Positions 43,891 to 53,622 are shown, counted from the first letter of the stretch. The stretch is 64,000 nt of DNA from Chakrabartia godavariana (GCA_005518185.1 RKSN01000003.1:62001-126000), one strand, 5' to 3'. A program made the numbers and translations. Notes: generated by a model from the letters alone, not told the origin.

Positions 43891-45474
43891 TCAGGCCGCC
43901 AGTGCTTCGGCCTGTTCGGCGGGCAGGCGGATCATATAGTCGAACGCGGAGAGCGCCGCCTTTGAGCCTTCGCCCATCGCGATGACGATCTGCTTATAGG
44001 GCACGGTCGTCACATCGCCGGCTGCAAACACGCCGGGGATGTTGGTCGCGCCCTTGGCATCGATCTCGATCTCACCGCGCGGGCTCAGGGCCACCACGTC
44101 CTTCAGCCATTCGGTATTGGGGACAAGGCCGATCTGCACGAAGATACCTTCAAGCGGAATGTGGTGCAGCTGGTCGGTCGTGCGGTCCTTGTAGCTGAGG
44201 CCCGTCACCTTCTCCCCATCGCCCTGCACTTCGGTCGACAGCGCGGAGACGATGACGCGGACATTGGGCAGGCTGTGGAGCTTGCGCTGAAGCACCGCAT
44301 CGGCGCGCAGCTGGCTGTCAAACTCGATCAGCGTGACCTCGGCGACAATGCCGGCCAAGTCGATCGCAGCTTCCACGCCGGAGTTGCCGCCGCCGATCAC
44401 CGCGACGCGCTTGCCCTTGAACAGGGGGCCATCGCAGTGCGGGCAGTAGGCCACGCCCCGGTTGCGATATTCGTCTTCGCCGGGCACGCCCATCTGCCGC
44501 CAGCGGGCGCCGGTCGAGAGGATCAACGCCTTCGCCTTCACGGTGGCGCCGTTCGCCAGCACGACTTCGTGCAGGCCGCCTTCGCGCGTGGCAGGCACGA
44601 GCTTTTCGGCGCGCTGCAGGTTCATGACGTCGACGTCATAGTCCTGCACATGCTGTTCCAGCTGCGCGACGAGCTTTGGCCCTTCGGTGTGGGAGACCGA
44701 GATGAAATTCTCGATGCCCATCGTGTCGAGCACCTGCCCGCCAAAGCGTTCAGCGACGATGCCGGTGCGGATGCCCTTGCGCGCTGCGTAGATGGCCGCC
44801 GCCGCCCCGGCCGGGCCGCCGCCCACGACGAGCACGTCGAACGCGTCCTTGGCGGCGATCTTCTCGGCCGCCTTGGCTTCGGCGCCGCTGTCGAGCTTGG
44901 CGACGATCTGTTCCAGCTCCATCCGGCCCTGGCCGAAGACCTCACCGTTCAGGAACACCATCGGCACGGCCATGACCTTGCGGTCGGTGACCTCATCCTG
45001 GAACAGCGCGCCATCGATCGCCGTGTGGGTGATGCGCGGGTTGAGGACCGCCATCAGGTTCAGCGCCTGCACCACATCGGGGCAGTTCTGGCAGGAGAGC
45101 GAGAAATAGGTTTCAAAGGCATAGTCGCCGTCCAGATTGCGGACCTGCTCCAGCAGCTCCTGCGCGGCCTTGGACGGGTGACCGCCCACCTGCAGAAGCG
45201 CGAGCACCAGCGAGGTGAATTCATGGCCGAGCGGGATCCCGGCAAAGCGCACACCGATATCGGTGCCGGCGCGGCGGATCATCATGCTCGGGCGGCGCTT
45301 GTCATCATCGCGGCGCACCGTCGTGACCTTGTCCGACAGTGCAGCGATTTCGGTCGCCAGCTCTTCCAGCTCGCGCGATTTCGGGCTGTCATCGAGCGAC
45401 AGCACCAGCTCCACAGGCATGGTGATGTTGGCCATGTAGGTTTGCAGCTGCTGCTTCAGATTTGCGTCAAGCAT
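43891..45474 (-). CDS. ahpF: Alkyl hydroperoxide reductase subunit F
   Basis: FAD-dependent disulphide reductase that recycles AhpC. The 527-residue protein has the N-terminal tandem thioredoxin-like domain with CQNC (128-131), a linker, FAD-binding [12 protein letters not shown], the redox-active CPHC, NAD-binding [12 protein letters not shown], and the closing [20 protein letters not shown]. The ATG at 45474 is good. Follows ahpC on the same strand after 116 bp of hairpin-rich DNA. The stop lies four bases from the convergent Nramp gene. Confidence 0.96.
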   Translation of the reverse strand: MLDANLKQQLQTYMANITMPVELVLSLDDSPKSRELEELATEIAALSDKVTTVRRDDDKRRPSMMIRRAGTDIGVRFAGIPLGHEFTSLVLALLQVGGHPSKAAQELLEQVRNLDGDYAFETYFSLSCQNCPDVVQALNLMAVLNPRITHTAIDGALFQDEVTDRKVMAVPMVFLNGEVFGQGRMELEQIVAKLDSGAEAKAAEKIAAKDAFDVLVVGGGPAGAAAAIYAARKGIRTGIVAERFGGQVLDTMGIENFISVSHTEGPKLVAQLEQHVQDYDVDVMNLQRAEKLVPATREGGLHEVVLANGATVKAKALILSTGARWRQMGVPGEDEYRNRGVAYCPHCDGPLFKGKRVAVIGGGNSGVEAAIDLAGIVAEVTLIEFDSQLRADAVLQRKLHSLPNVRVIVSALSTEVQGDGEKVTGLSYKDRTTDQLHHIPLEGIFVQIGLVPNTEWLKDVVALSPRGEIEIDAKGATNIPGVFAAGDVTTVPYKQIVIAMGEGSKAALSAFDYMIRLPAEQAEALAA

Positions 45475-45520
45475 GGGTCATCATTCCGTGAAGAGAGGGC
45501 GACGATTGGAAAAGGGGGCC

Positions 45521-45586
45521 GGGACCGACCGATGGCCGGTCCCGGGGTGGCTTCGCCCGAAAGGGAGCCAGGGGCGAAGCCGGGGG
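45521..45586 (-). other. Hairpins between ahpC and ahpF
   Basis: A stem of GGGACCG with CGGTCCC (45521-45543) and a longer stem of GGCTTCGCCC with GGGGCGAAGCC (45549-45581) lie just after the ahpC stop. They could stabilise or partly terminate the abundant ahpC transcript and reduce ahpF expression, as happens in other ahpCF loci; this is inference. Confidence 0.6.
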
Positions 45587-45590
45587 GTAT

Positions 45591-46154
45591 TTAGATCTTG
45601 CCGACGAGGTCGAGCGAGGGAGCCAGCGTCTTTTCGCCTTCTTCCCACTTGGCCGGGCACACTTCACCCGGATGCGCTGCGACATACTGCGCGGCCTTGA
45701 TCTTGCGGAGCAGTTCCACCGCGTTGCGGCCGACGCCTTCCGAGGTGATTTCCATGACCTGGATGACGCCCTGCGGATCGACGACGAAGGTGCCGCGGTC
45801 AGCAAGGCCAACGCCCGGACGCATCACGTCGAAGTTGTTGGTCACGACGCCCGAAGGATCGCCGATCATCGTGTAGCGGATCTTGCCAATGGCGGGCGAG
45901 GTGTCGGCCCAGGCCTTGTGGCTGAAGTGCGTGTCGGTCGACACGCTGTAGATTTCGACGCCCATCGACTGGAATTCGGCATAATTGTCGGCGAGGTCTT
46001 CCAGCTCGGTCGGGCACACGAAGGTGAAGTCGGCCGGGTAGAAGAAGAAGACCGACCACTTGCCCTTCACGTCGGCGTCGGTGACGGTGATGAACTTGCC
46101 GTCCTTATAGGCCTGCGCCGTGAACGGCTTGATCTCGGTGTTGATGAGCGCCAT
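45591..46154 (-). CDS. ahpC: Alkyl hydroperoxide reductase subunit C (peroxiredoxin)
   Basis: Typical 2-Cys peroxiredoxin that reduces hydrogen peroxide and organic peroxides; recycled by AhpF. The 187-residue protein matches the E. coli length exactly. The peroxidatic Cys47 is in DFTFVCPTE and the resolving Cys166 in GEVCPAKW. The ATG at 46154 is confirmed by [11 protein letters not shown]. Upstream, at 46257-46292, lies a palindromic candidate operator. Confidence 0.97.
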   Translation of the reverse strand: MALINTEIKPFTAQAYKDGKFITVTDADVKGKWSVFFFYPADFTFVCPTELEDLADNYAEFQSMGVEIYSVSTDTHFSHKAWADTSPAIGKIRYTMIGDPSGVVTNNFDVMRPGVGLADRGTFVVDPQGVIQVMEITSEGVGRNAVELLRKIKAAQYVAAHPGEVCPAKWEEGEKTLAPSLDLVGKI

Positions 46155-46256
46155 CGGAGTTTGTCCTTATATTGGTGTCGAAGATAGGTCGGCACGCGGG
46201 CCGTGGAGCCTATGTAGGAGACCGGCGCGCACAAGGCCAATTGGATTGTCCGCTCT

Positions 46257-46292
46257 CTATGATCGACTTAGTCGATTATTAGACGAACATAG
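46257..46292 (-). promoter_or_regulatory. Palindromic candidate operator upstream of ahpC
   Basis: CTATG (46257-46261) and CATAG (46288-46292) form outer half-sites around an inner palindrome TCGACTTAGTCGA (46263-46275). ATAG/CTAT half-sites are the core of OxyR operators, and OxyR is the usual activator of ahpC. Spacing is not the classical four-tetranucleotide pattern, so the assignment to OxyR is tentative. It lies 100-140 bp upstream of ahpC. Confidence 0.5.
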
Positions 46293-46306
46293 AGCAATGC
46301 CAGCGA

Positions 46307-46681
46307 TCAGTCTCGCCCCAATGCCCGGCGCAGCGCGCGCAGGATCGCACCCGCGGACAGCGGCTTCACGCAGACGGGAAGGCCGCGCAGCGCCTCAGGC
46401 ACGTCTTCGGCATCATAGCCCGTCGTCAGGATGACAGGAACGCCGCGCGCGCGCAGTTCAAGCGCGAACGCCGCCGACGATTCGTCCCCCAGATTGAGAT
46501 CGAGCAGCGCCACGTCCACCGCACCTGCCGCCGCCAGCTGCGCCCGGGCATCGCGCTGCGACCGGGCAGGGCCGACCACGACGGCACCTGCCTCATTCAG
46601 GATGTCGCACAAATCCAGCGCGAGAAGGAATTCATCCTCCGCCACAAAGACACGTACGCCCTTTAGGGGGGCGTCAGTCAT
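46307..46681 (-). CDS. Single-domain response regulator
   Basis: A 124-residue receiver-only protein. The acidic pocket is AEDEF (residues 14-18), the phosphoacceptor Asp61 lies in ALLDLNLGD, the Thr in LTTGYD, and the Lys106 in VKPLS. ATG 46681 (MTDAPLKG) is preferred to the earlier in-frame start, which overlaps the kinase gene. It sits directly downstream of the hybrid kinase on the same strand, its probable phosphodonor. No output domain, so it may act by protein contact. Confidence 0.88.
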   Translation of the reverse strand: MTDAPLKGVRVFVAEDEFLLALDLCDILNEAGAVVVGPARSQRDARAQLAAAGAVDVALLDLNLGDESSAAFALELRARGVPVILTTGYDAEDVPEALRGLPVCVKPLSAGAILRALRRALGRD

Positions 46682-46734
46682 CTGAAGGTGCCCCTGTTCG
46701 CGACACCGCTCGGGTCGTTTCGCACATGTCTGTT

Positions 46735-49224
46735 CTAGCGGCATTCGGCCGCGCGCCTATGGGCCGGAGGCCTGCCCGCCAGCAGTTCGTCGAGCTTGCG
46801 GGCCAGACTGTCGTGCGTGAAGGGCTTGTCGAGCACCGCTTCGCCCCGCAGCCGGTCATGATCGGCATTGCCGGAGACAAACAGGATCGGCACGTCGAGC
46901 CCGCGCGCACGGATGTCGCGGGCCAGATCGAGCCCGTCCATTTCCGGCATCGCAACATCGGTGACGACGGCGTCAAAGGCCCCTTCGTCCAGTGCCGCCA
47001 GCGCGGCCACGGCGTTGCCCGCCTGATGCACCTCATGCCCGACATCGTGAAGCACCGCCGCCGTGACCGCGCGGACGGCGTCATCATCGTCGACCAGCAG
47101 CAGCCGCGCGGGATGACGGGCCCGGGCCTCCTGCGGCGCGCGTGATTTGGCCCTGATCATGGGCGATCCTGCTTCCTTGGGCAGATAGAGGCGGAAGGTC
47201 GTCCCCTCGCCGGGCGTGCTCGACAGGCGCAGCGCCCCGCCCGACTGCTGGAGGAAGCCATGCACCATGGCGAGGCCCAGCCCGGTGCCCTTGCCCGGCG
47301 GCTTGGTCGTGAAGAAGGGCTCGGTCGCGCGGCGCAACGTGTCGGCATCCATCCCGCAGCCGGTATCGGTGACGCACAGCTCCACGGCATCAATCCCGTT
47401 CAGCTCCGGCGGCCGGTCAAGATCGGCAGGGTCGGCCAAGCGCGCCCGCATGTCGAGTCGTCCCTTGCCACCCATCGCGTCCCGCGCATTGACGGTCAGG
47501 TTGACGAGCGTCGCTTCCAGCCGGACGGGGTCGATCCGCACGGCGGGCAGGTCTGCCGGCACGTCGATCTCCACCGTCACCTCCGGCCCCGCCGACTGGC
47601 GGATCATGACGCTGCATTCCTCAAGCAGCGCGGCAAGGCTCACGGTCGTCGGCTCCAGCACCTGTTCCCGGGCGAAGGACAGAAGCTGCGAGACGAGCGC
47701 GGCGCCCCGTTCGGCCGCATCGGCGCCGTGGCGGGCGACTTCGGCGAGCGTCGGATCGTCGGTGCGGCGCTGGACGACGCGGAACCCGCCTGAAATCGCG
47801 GCGATGATATTGTTGAAATCATGCGCGACGCCGCTCGTCAGCTGGCCAAGCGCCTCAAGCTTCTGGCTCTGCACCAGTGCCGCCTGCGCCGCCTCGCGCC
47901 GCTCGATCTCGGCGGCCAGCTGGGCATTGGCGTGGCGGAGCGCGCGGGTGCGCTGCTCGACGCGCGCCTCAAGCTCGGCCGTGAGCGAGAGGAGCTCATC
48001 CGCGACGCGCTTTGACTCGGTGGTTTCGATCGCGGCAATGCTGATGCCGATCACGCGGTGCTCCGCATCGAACAACGGCACCCAGTTTTCGCGCCAGGCA
48101 CGCGTCACGCCGGGTGCGGCGGGCGTTTCTCCGGTCAGCTCCATATTGAACACGGGCTGTCCCGTTTCGAGGATCGCGCGCAGCGTCGCGTCCGCCTTGG
48201 GCGCAAGATCGGGCACCACCTCGCGCACCGTGCGCCCGATATGCGCCTCCGCCGGGATGCCGTTGATTTCGGCAAGCAGGCGGTTGATCCGCACGAAGCG
48301 CAGATCGGCATCCAGAACCGCAAGCCCCACCGGCGCGGATTCATAGAGCGCCTCCAGCTCGGCGAACTGCTGCGCCAGCCGTTCCTCGCTTGCTTTGAGC
48401 GCACGTTCGGATTCGATGCGCGCGGTCACGTCCTGCATGATGCCGCGCATCCGCTTGCGCCCGTCGGCCTCGACAACCGCGCGTCCGACGCTCTGGATCC
48501 AGATCGGGTCGCCTTCCCCCGTCAGGCGATATTCGATCCGGTAATCCGTCCCTTGCTCAAAGCAGCGTTCAAAGGTCGCCCGCACGGCGTCCCGGTCCTC
48601 AGGGTGGATCATCGCCAGAAAATCACGGCGGTCGGTGATCGTGCGGGCCTGCGACAGGTCGGTGCTGCGCGTATGGGCGACCCGATCGGCCACCGGCTCC
48701 CATTCCCAGGCGATCATATTGGCCGCCCGCAGCGCGAATTCGAGCCGCTCCCGGCTGTCGATCAACGCGCGTTCAGCGGCTTTCTGCACGCTCAGGTCGC
48801 GCGACATGGCAGCAAAGCCGGCCAGCCGCTCATCGCCGTCGCGCATGGCGATGACCGAACGATGGACCGGCACATGCCCGCCCGTCACCCGGTTGACGAG
48901 GTCCATTTCGCCCTCCCACCGCCCGAAACGTGCGGCCGTCGGCAATACCGTCTCAACGCACAGGGCGCCGCTTTCGGGCGAGAGATAGTCGGCAAAGTGC
49001 GTGCCGCGCACCGCCTCATCCGGCGCGATCCCCAGCATGCGTCGCCCCGCCGCATTGACATAGAGCAGGAGCCCTGCCGCATCCGAAAAGGTCACGCAGT
49101 CGGAACTTTGCTCCACCACCAGCGTAGAAAAGCCGTCGGGGAAGGTTGGCGTGCCCTGCGCGTCAGGCGCAGACGGAAAAGGCAATCCACCGGCAGGGTG
49201 GAACACATTGCTGAACGACGGCAA
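46735..49224 (-). CDS. PAS-domain hybrid sensor histidine kinase
   Basis: A cytoplasmic 829-residue hybrid kinase with no membrane helix. It has three PAS domains (near 30-150, 155-275 and 290-410; for example SDAAGLLLYVNAAGRRMLG), a coiled coil, a HisKA domain with the phospho-His in GVAHDFNNIIA (near residue 466), an HATPase domain (NARDAMGGKG, DTGCGMD, GKGTGLGLAMV), and a C-terminal receiver with VTDVAMPEMDG. The start is TTG 49224, preceded at once by an in-frame stop and by AGGGGA at a good distance. Signal unknown. The response regulator follows 54 bp on. Confidence 0.9.
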   Translation of the reverse strand: MPSFSNVFHPAGGLPFPSAPDAQGTPTFPDGFSTLVVEQSSDCVTFSDAAGLLLYVNAAGRRMLGIAPDEAVRGTHFADYLSPESGALCVETVLPTAARFGRWEGEMDLVNRVTGGHVPVHRSVIAMRDGDERLAGFAAMSRDLSVQKAAERALIDSRERLEFALRAANMIAWEWEPVADRVAHTRSTDLSQARTITDRRDFLAMIHPEDRDAVRATFERCFEQGTDYRIEYRLTGEGDPIWIQSVGRAVVEADGRKRMRGIMQDVTARIESERALKASEERLAQQFAELEALYESAPVGLAVLDADLRFVRINRLLAEINGIPAEAHIGRTVREVVPDLAPKADATLRAILETGQPVFNMELTGETPAAPGVTRAWRENWVPLFDAEHRVIGISIAAIETTESKRVADELLSLTAELEARVEQRTRALRHANAQLAAEIERREAAQAALVQSQKLEALGQLTSGVAHDFNNIIAAISGGFRVVQRRTDDPTLAEVARHGADAAERGAALVSQLLSFAREQVLEPTTVSLAALLEECSVMIRQSAGPEVTVEIDVPADLPAVRIDPVRLEATLVNLTVNARDAMGGKGRLDMRARLADPADLDRPPELNGIDAVELCVTDTGCGMDADTLRRATEPFFTTKPPGKGTGLGLAMVHGFLQQSGGALRLSSTPGEGTTFRLYLPKEAGSPMIRAKSRAPQEARARHPARLLLVDDDDAVRAVTAAVLHDVGHEVHQAGNAVAALAALDEGAFDAVVTDVAMPEMDGLDLARDIRARGLDVPILFVSGNADHDRLRGEAVLDKPFTHDSLARKLDELLAGRPPAHRRAAECR

Positions 49225-49404
49225 TCAACATCCCCTGCTGGGCGCGGACTTGACCGCATTTCTGCCGCCCTTGCTGAACGGAATGGTCCCGAATTGCGAG
49301 TCGGTGTCAATTAACCTCGATCAGGGACAGTTTCGTCATTTTGCCGCCGCGTGGCCCTGTTATTATCGATGGATTATTCTGACGACGGCCTTAGACGGAC
49401 CCCC

Positions 49405-50169
49405 ATGACAACACGCATTCTCGACCTGTCCGGCATCCACAATTTCCGCGATTATGGGGGTTATACAACCACTTATGGCGGGCGGCTGAAGGATCGCGTG
49501 CTGTACCGGTCCGGCCAGCATCGCGATGCGACGCCCGAGGATCTGGAGGTTGTCGCAGGCCTCGGCCTTGCCACCATCGTCGACCTGCGCAGCGACAGCG
49601 AGCGGGAACTCTATCCTTGCCGTCGTGCCGAAAACCATCAGGCGGAGGTTGTCTTTGCACCCGGCAACACGCTGGGGGCCGGGTCGCACGTCGACGCGGC
49701 GGCCGGCGTGCGCACCGCCGCCGAAGCCCATGCCGCGATGGTCGATCTGTACCGCAAGATGCCGTTCCGGCCGATCCTGACGCAGACCTATCGCATGATG
49801 TTTGACCGGCTGCTCGATGGCCACGGACCCAGCCTTGTGCACTGTCTGGCCGGTAAGGATCGCACCGGACTTGCGGTCGCGCTCGTCCAGCACCAGCTGG
49901 GCGTCCATCATGACGACATTGTCGAGGATTATCTGCTGACGAATGTCGCGGGCGAAATGGAAAAGCGGATCGCCGCCGGGGCCGAGGCCGTACGCGCCAA
50001 TTTCGGGCCGGAGATGGAGGACGATGCCGTGCGCACATTGATGTCCGTTCATCCTGAGTTTCTCGACGCCGCACTGGCCGAGATCGGGGATATCGACGCC
50101 TATTGCGACCGCGTGCTGGGCATGTCGCCCGCCCGGCGCGAGGCGCTCCGCGGCGAACTGGTTGCGTGA
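49405..50169 (+). CDS. Tyrosine-specific protein phosphatase (Y_phosphatase3 family)
   Basis: A 254-residue phosphatase with NFRDYGGY at the N-terminus (typical of the bacterial PTP/lipid phosphatase family) and the catalytic P-loop VHCLAGKDRTG (Cys147, Arg153). Aspartate-rich LRSDSERE precedes it. The KDR in the loop suggests that phosphoinositide-type or triple-specificity activity is possible, as for MptpB. ATG 49405 is preferred to one 18 codons earlier, which lies in an AT-rich, promoter-like region. Substrate unknown. Confidence 0.87.
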   Translation: MTTRILDLSGIHNFRDYGGYTTTYGGRLKDRVLYRSGQHRDATPEDLEVVAGLGLATIVDLRSDSERELYPCRRAENHQAEVVFAPGNTLGAGSHVDAAAGVRTAAEAHAAMVDLYRKMPFRPILTQTYRMMFDRLLDGHGPSLVHCLAGKDRTGLAVALVQHQLGVHHDDIVEDYLLTNVAGEMEKRIAAGAEAVRANFGPEMEDDAVRTLMSVHPEFLDAALAEIGDIDAYCDRVLGMSPARREALRGELVA

Positions 50170-50274
50170 GACTTAACTGAATTAGTCCAATCTTTACCGA
50201 CAGTTGCTAGCCCCAATCGCGTTGCGCCCACTTTCCGCTTGGGCCGACGCGTTGGTAAAGGCTATGCAACCAAA

Positions 50275-50967
50275 ATGACGCAGAAAATACTGCTCGTCGA
50301 AGACGACACCACGACCGCCGATTTCATCGTCAAAGGCCTGTCGGAACAGGGATTTGCCGTCGATCACGCCAATAACGGGCGCGACGGCCTCTTCCATGCA
50401 ACCGACGGCACCTATGATGCGATCGTGCTGGATCGGATGCTTCCGGGCATGGACGGCATGGCCGTTCTGGGGGCGATCCGCGCCGCCGGGATCACGACGC
50501 CCGTCATCATCCTGTCCGCACTCGGCGCGGTCGAAGACCGGGTCGCTGGCCTGACCGCCGGGTCGGACGATTATCTGACCAAACCCTTTGCCTTTGCCGA
50601 ACTTCATGCGCGCCTGAAGCTGCTGATGCGCCGGGCGACCGCAGGCCCTGCAAGTGCGGTGGAAACCGTGCTGACCTGCCATGACCTCGAAATGGACCTC
50701 CTGTCGCGCAAGGTGAAGCGCGGCGGGCGCACGCTCGACCTGCAGCCGCGCGAATTCCGCCTGCTCGAATATCTCATGCGCCACAAGGAACAGGTCGTCA
50801 CACGCACCATGCTTCTGGAAGGCGTGTGGGACTATCATTTCGATCCCGGTACCAACGTCATCGACGTGCATGTCAGCCGCCTGCGCAAGAAGATCGACGG
50901 GGAAAGCGATCCGCCGCTGATCCATACGGTGCGTGGCGCGGGATACCGGCTCGGCGCCAGCGAATAG
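50275..50967 (+). CDS. OmpR/PhoB-family response regulator
   Basis: A 230-residue two-domain regulator. The receiver has the acidic pair ED (9-10), phosphoacceptor Asp53 in IVLDRMLPG, and Lys103 in LTKPFAF. The winged-helix DNA-binding domain (about 130-228) ends in the classic RLRKKIDGESDPPLIHTVRGAGY. ATG 50275 is preferred to the longer in-frame start. The partner kinase gene starts 10 bp later. The layout resembles CopR/TctD-like systems; the signal is unknown. Confidence 0.92.
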   Translation: MTQKILLVEDDTTTADFIVKGLSEQGFAVDHANNGRDGLFHATDGTYDAIVLDRMLPGMDGMAVLGAIRAAGITTPVIILSALGAVEDRVAGLTAGSDDYLTKPFAFAELHARLKLLMRRATAGPASAVETVLTCHDLEMDLLSRKVKRGGRTLDLQPREFRLLEYLMRHKEQVVTRTMLLEGVWDYHFDPGTNVIDVHVSRLRKKIDGESDPPLIHTVRGAGYRLGASE

Positions 50968-50977
50968 CCGCGCGCCA

Positions 50978-52348
50978 GTGCTCAAGTTCTGGCGCTCTTC
51001 GACCGCACGGTTCATCACCCTCGTCTTCGGGATCGAACTGATCCTGGCGGCGGGGATGACGCTGACATTGCGGACGCTGACCCGCGCCGAACTCACCCGC
51101 GATGCGCAGAATTATGCCGGGCGCCTGACGGGGGAACTCGCCCCGCTCTATCTGCGGCAGGGGCCGGAGGATTTCCGCAAGCTTGCGGCGCTGCGCGTGC
51201 TCTTTTCCGAAGGACGCGCGACAGTCATCCTGCTCGCCGATGCCAAGGGCAAGCCGATTGCAGGCAATCTGCAGGGCTGGCCCGCCGGGCTGAACGCGGG
51301 CTGGAGCGAGATCGAGCTGTATCGCAACGGCTCGGCCACGCCCGAACAGATGGGGGTGCTGGTCACCCGCCTGCCCGACGGCACACGGCTCCTGACCGGG
51401 CAGATCATCGAGAATGACCGGCGCCTCTCGCGGATCGTCGACCGGGCGACCGGGACCGCGCTGATCTTTGGCCTGCCGCTCGCGCTCTTTGCCGCCTTTG
51501 CCGCCGTCCGCATCATCAACGCGCGCGTCAACGACATTTCGGAAACCGCGCGCGCGGTGAGCGCCGGCCAGCTGTCGCAGCGCGTCTGGCTCGACGGAAG
51601 CGGCGACACCTTTGACCGGCTGGCCGCGACGCTGAACGCCATGCTGGAGCGGATCGAGGCGCTGATCTCCGAACTCAGGATCGTGACCGATGGTCTGGCG
51701 CATGATCTGCGCTCCCCCCTCACCCGGCTGAAGGCGCGGCTGGAACGCGCGCAGGTCGAGGATGATGAGGCGTCGCTGCGGAACGCCATCACTCTGGCCG
51801 GTGAGGAGACCGACCGGCTGCTCGGCATGCTGACGACCGCGCTCCAGATCAGCCGCGCCGAGGCGGGCATCGGGCGCGACCATTTCGTGGCCGCCGATCT
51901 TGGCGAGATGATCGCCGACATTGCCGAACTGTATGAGCCGCTCGTTGAGGACAGGGGCTTCACCATGGAGGTCGCCTGCCCGAGCGGACCCATCGTGCCG
52001 ATGCACCGCGAGCTGATCGGGCAGGCCGTCGGCAACCTGATCGACAATGCGCTCAAATATGGGGCGCAGAGCCTCCGCATCGCGACCGGCACCGATGCCG
52101 GCCTCGCCTGGATCGAGGTGTCGGACCGGGGGGCCGGTATTCCCGAAGATCAGCGGGCAGAAGCACTGCGGCGCTTTGGCCGTCTCGATCCGTCCCGCAC
52201 CGGCTTTGGCGCGGGCCTGGGCCTCTCCCTCGTCGGCGCCGTCGCGCGGCTGCACGGCGGCACCATCGAACTGGGCGACGCCGCACCGGGCCTGAAGGTG
52301 CGGCTGTCAATTCCACTGGGTCAGCCTCCCACGTCGCCCCGTGCTTGA
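50978..52348 (+). CDS. Membrane sensor histidine kinase, partner of the preceding regulator
   Basis: A 456-residue kinase with membrane helices near 10-30 and 155-180 flanking a roughly 125-residue periplasmic sensor domain, then HAMP (RIINARVNDISETARAVSAG), HisKA with His242 in GLAHDLRSPLTR, and HATPase (NLIDNALKYG, DRGAGIPEDQR, GAGLGLSLVGAV). The start is a GTG at 50978; a GTG at 50933 in the same frame would overlap the regulator, and neither has a strong ribosome site. Its last codons and TGA come from a class C palindrome (52332-52436), so the C-terminus TSPRA is repeat-derived. Confidence 0.89.
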   Translation: MLKFWRSSTARFITLVFGIELILAAGMTLTLRTLTRAELTRDAQNYAGRLTGELAPLYLRQGPEDFRKLAALRVLFSEGRATVILLADAKGKPIAGNLQGWPAGLNAGWSEIELYRNGSATPEQMGVLVTRLPDGTRLLTGQIIENDRRLSRIVDRATGTALIFGLPLALFAAFAAVRIINARVNDISETARAVSAGQLSQRVWLDGSGDTFDRLAATLNAMLERIEALISELRIVTDGLAHDLRSPLTRLKARLERAQVEDDEASLRNAITLAGEETDRLLGMLTTALQISRAEAGIGRDHFVAADLGEMIADIAELYEPLVEDRGFTMEVACPSGPIVPMHRELIGQAVGNLIDNALKYGAQSLRIATGTDAGLAWIEVSDRGAGIPEDQRAEALRRFGRLDPSRTGFGAGLGLSLVGAVARLHGGTIELGDAAPGLKVRLSIPLGQPPTSPRA

Positions 52349-52436
52349 CACGGGGCTAGGCTAGCTTTCGCCGGGCATCGATTCAGATCAATCGGTTCAA
52401 GAAAAGCCAAGCCCCGTGTCAAGCACGGGGCGACGG
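52332..52436. repeat. Class C palindromic element at the sensor kinase stop
   Basis: Left arm CGTCGCCCCGTGCTTGACAC and right arm CCCCGTGTCAAGCACGGGGC, nearly perfect. The TTGA in the left arm provides the TGA stop of the kinase gene. Same family as 13565-13692 and 60513-60668. Confidence 0.88.
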
Positions 52437-52468
52437 GAGTAAAAGACGAACCTTCCTCGCCTTTTCTC

Positions 52469-53317
52469 TCAAACCCGCGTCAGCACCCACTGGCCTGCAT
52501 TGTCCTTGCAGGCCTGGAAGGTTTCGGACTCGCTGCCCTCATTGGCGAGCGCCACCGTCTGCTTCACCATCTTGCAGTTGGACGCCGTCTCGGTCGACGC
52601 GCGCTTCAGGAGCGCGTTGGAGATATAGCCCTGCGCCACGCCATTGTCGGAGATGAGATACCAGGGCGCCCCTTCGGTCGCCGCCGGCACCCAGACGCGC
52701 GCGCCCGCCGGGATCTTGCCGACGATCTGCCCGTCGAGACCGGGCCGCGACCGCACATTGGCCGAATTGGTCGTGACGAACGCGCCGCCGACCTTGCGAT
52801 AGCCGCTCCAGGGTTCGACGCCATTGGCAAACTTGAGGCCCGACAGCGTCGCACCGCTCGCCGCCGACGAGATGTCGACGCGGCCCGAGGCGCCGGTTTC
52901 AGGATTTTCCCAGCTCTGGCTCTCGCCCTTGGCAAGCGCATCTTCCATGGCGCGTTCGGCCTTGGCCTGATCATTCTTCTGGAGCTTGCAGCCGAGCGCA
53001 GACCCGCCGGCCGCGCCCAGCGCACCGCCCAGAAGCGTGCCGAGCGTCCGGTTGCCGCGACCGGCAATGCGGTTCCCGAGAACGCCGCCAACGACGCCGC
53101 CGATCACCGCCGCCGTCGTCTGCTTGTTGCCATCGGCCGAACAGCCGAAGATGCCGCCAATGCCCGAACGGCGCGGTGCATCCTCTTCGGCCACGGCGCT
53201 GGTGCGCGTGACCGTCGGCGCGACGGTGACATTGGGATCGATGGCACCCGCAGGGGCCGAAGCGAGCAGAAACGCAGGCACGCTGGCCAGCGCAGCGAGA
53301 CGGAAGGTCGGTGTCAT
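52469..53317 (-). CDS. Secreted glycine-zipper/SH3-domain protein
   Basis: A 282-residue envelope protein. A signal peptide covers about residues 1-24 (LAALASVPAFLLASAPAGA). Next comes a glycine-zipper segment typical of outer-membrane-associated proteins (AVIGGVVGGVLGNRIAGRG, LGTLLGGALGAAGGSALG), a helical and SH3-like bacterial domain (SANVRSRPGLDGQIVGKIPAG), and a Cys-containing C-terminus (ASNCKMVKQ, ETFQACKDN). ATG 53317 has AAGGGG six or seven bases upstream, better than the ATG two codons earlier. Function unknown; cell wall or outer-membrane integrity is plausible. Confidence 0.82.
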   Translation of the reverse strand: MTPTFRLAALASVPAFLLASAPAGAIDPNVTVAPTVTRTSAVAEEDAPRRSGIGGIFGCSADGNKQTTAAVIGGVVGGVLGNRIAGRGNRTLGTLLGGALGAAGGSALGCKLQKNDQAKAERAMEDALAKGESQSWENPETGASGRVDISSAASGATLSGLKFANGVEPWSGYRKVGGAFVTTNSANVRSRPGLDGQIVGKIPAGARVWVPAATEGAPWYLISDNGVAQGYISNALLKRASTETASNCKMVKQTVALANEGSESETFQACKDNAGQWVLTRV

Positions 53318-53412
53318 GATCATCCCCTTCAATATTGGTCTATCGACGAGACGAAGGGCTATGCCTGTTCGGGTGAATTGCCGATGAACCGGGTGAGCCG
53401 CAGCATCCCGCG

Positions 53413-53530
53413 CGCGCTCAGGCTGAGCCTGTCGAAGCCTGCCGAGCAGCCGACATCTCTGCGCTCACCCTGAGCTTGTCGAAGGGTGAAGGTGCCAAGG
53501 CAGGCTTCGACAAGCTCAGCCTGAGCGCGG
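53413..53530. repeat. Class A palindromic elements, three arms
   Basis: Three arms instead of two: GCGCTCAGGCTGAGCCTGTC (53413 on), GCGCTCACCCTGAGCTTGTC (53461 on) and the inverse GACAAGCTCAGCCTGAGCGC (ending 53529). The third arm can pair with either of the first two. It lies between the SH3 gene and glmM. Confidence 0.83.
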
Positions 53531-53622
53531 AGAATTACACATATCTCTCCCCTCAACAGGGCTTCTCAATCGCCCGGATCTGGCGCAAAGGGCGGCGGTG
53601 TGTGTTGTCGGGGAGTAAGAGC

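Noticed and set aside
53413-53530. Possible CRISPR array because of repeated 20-30 base units
   Set aside because: Units are in inverted orientation, spacers differ greatly in length, only two or three units occur, and no cas genes are present.
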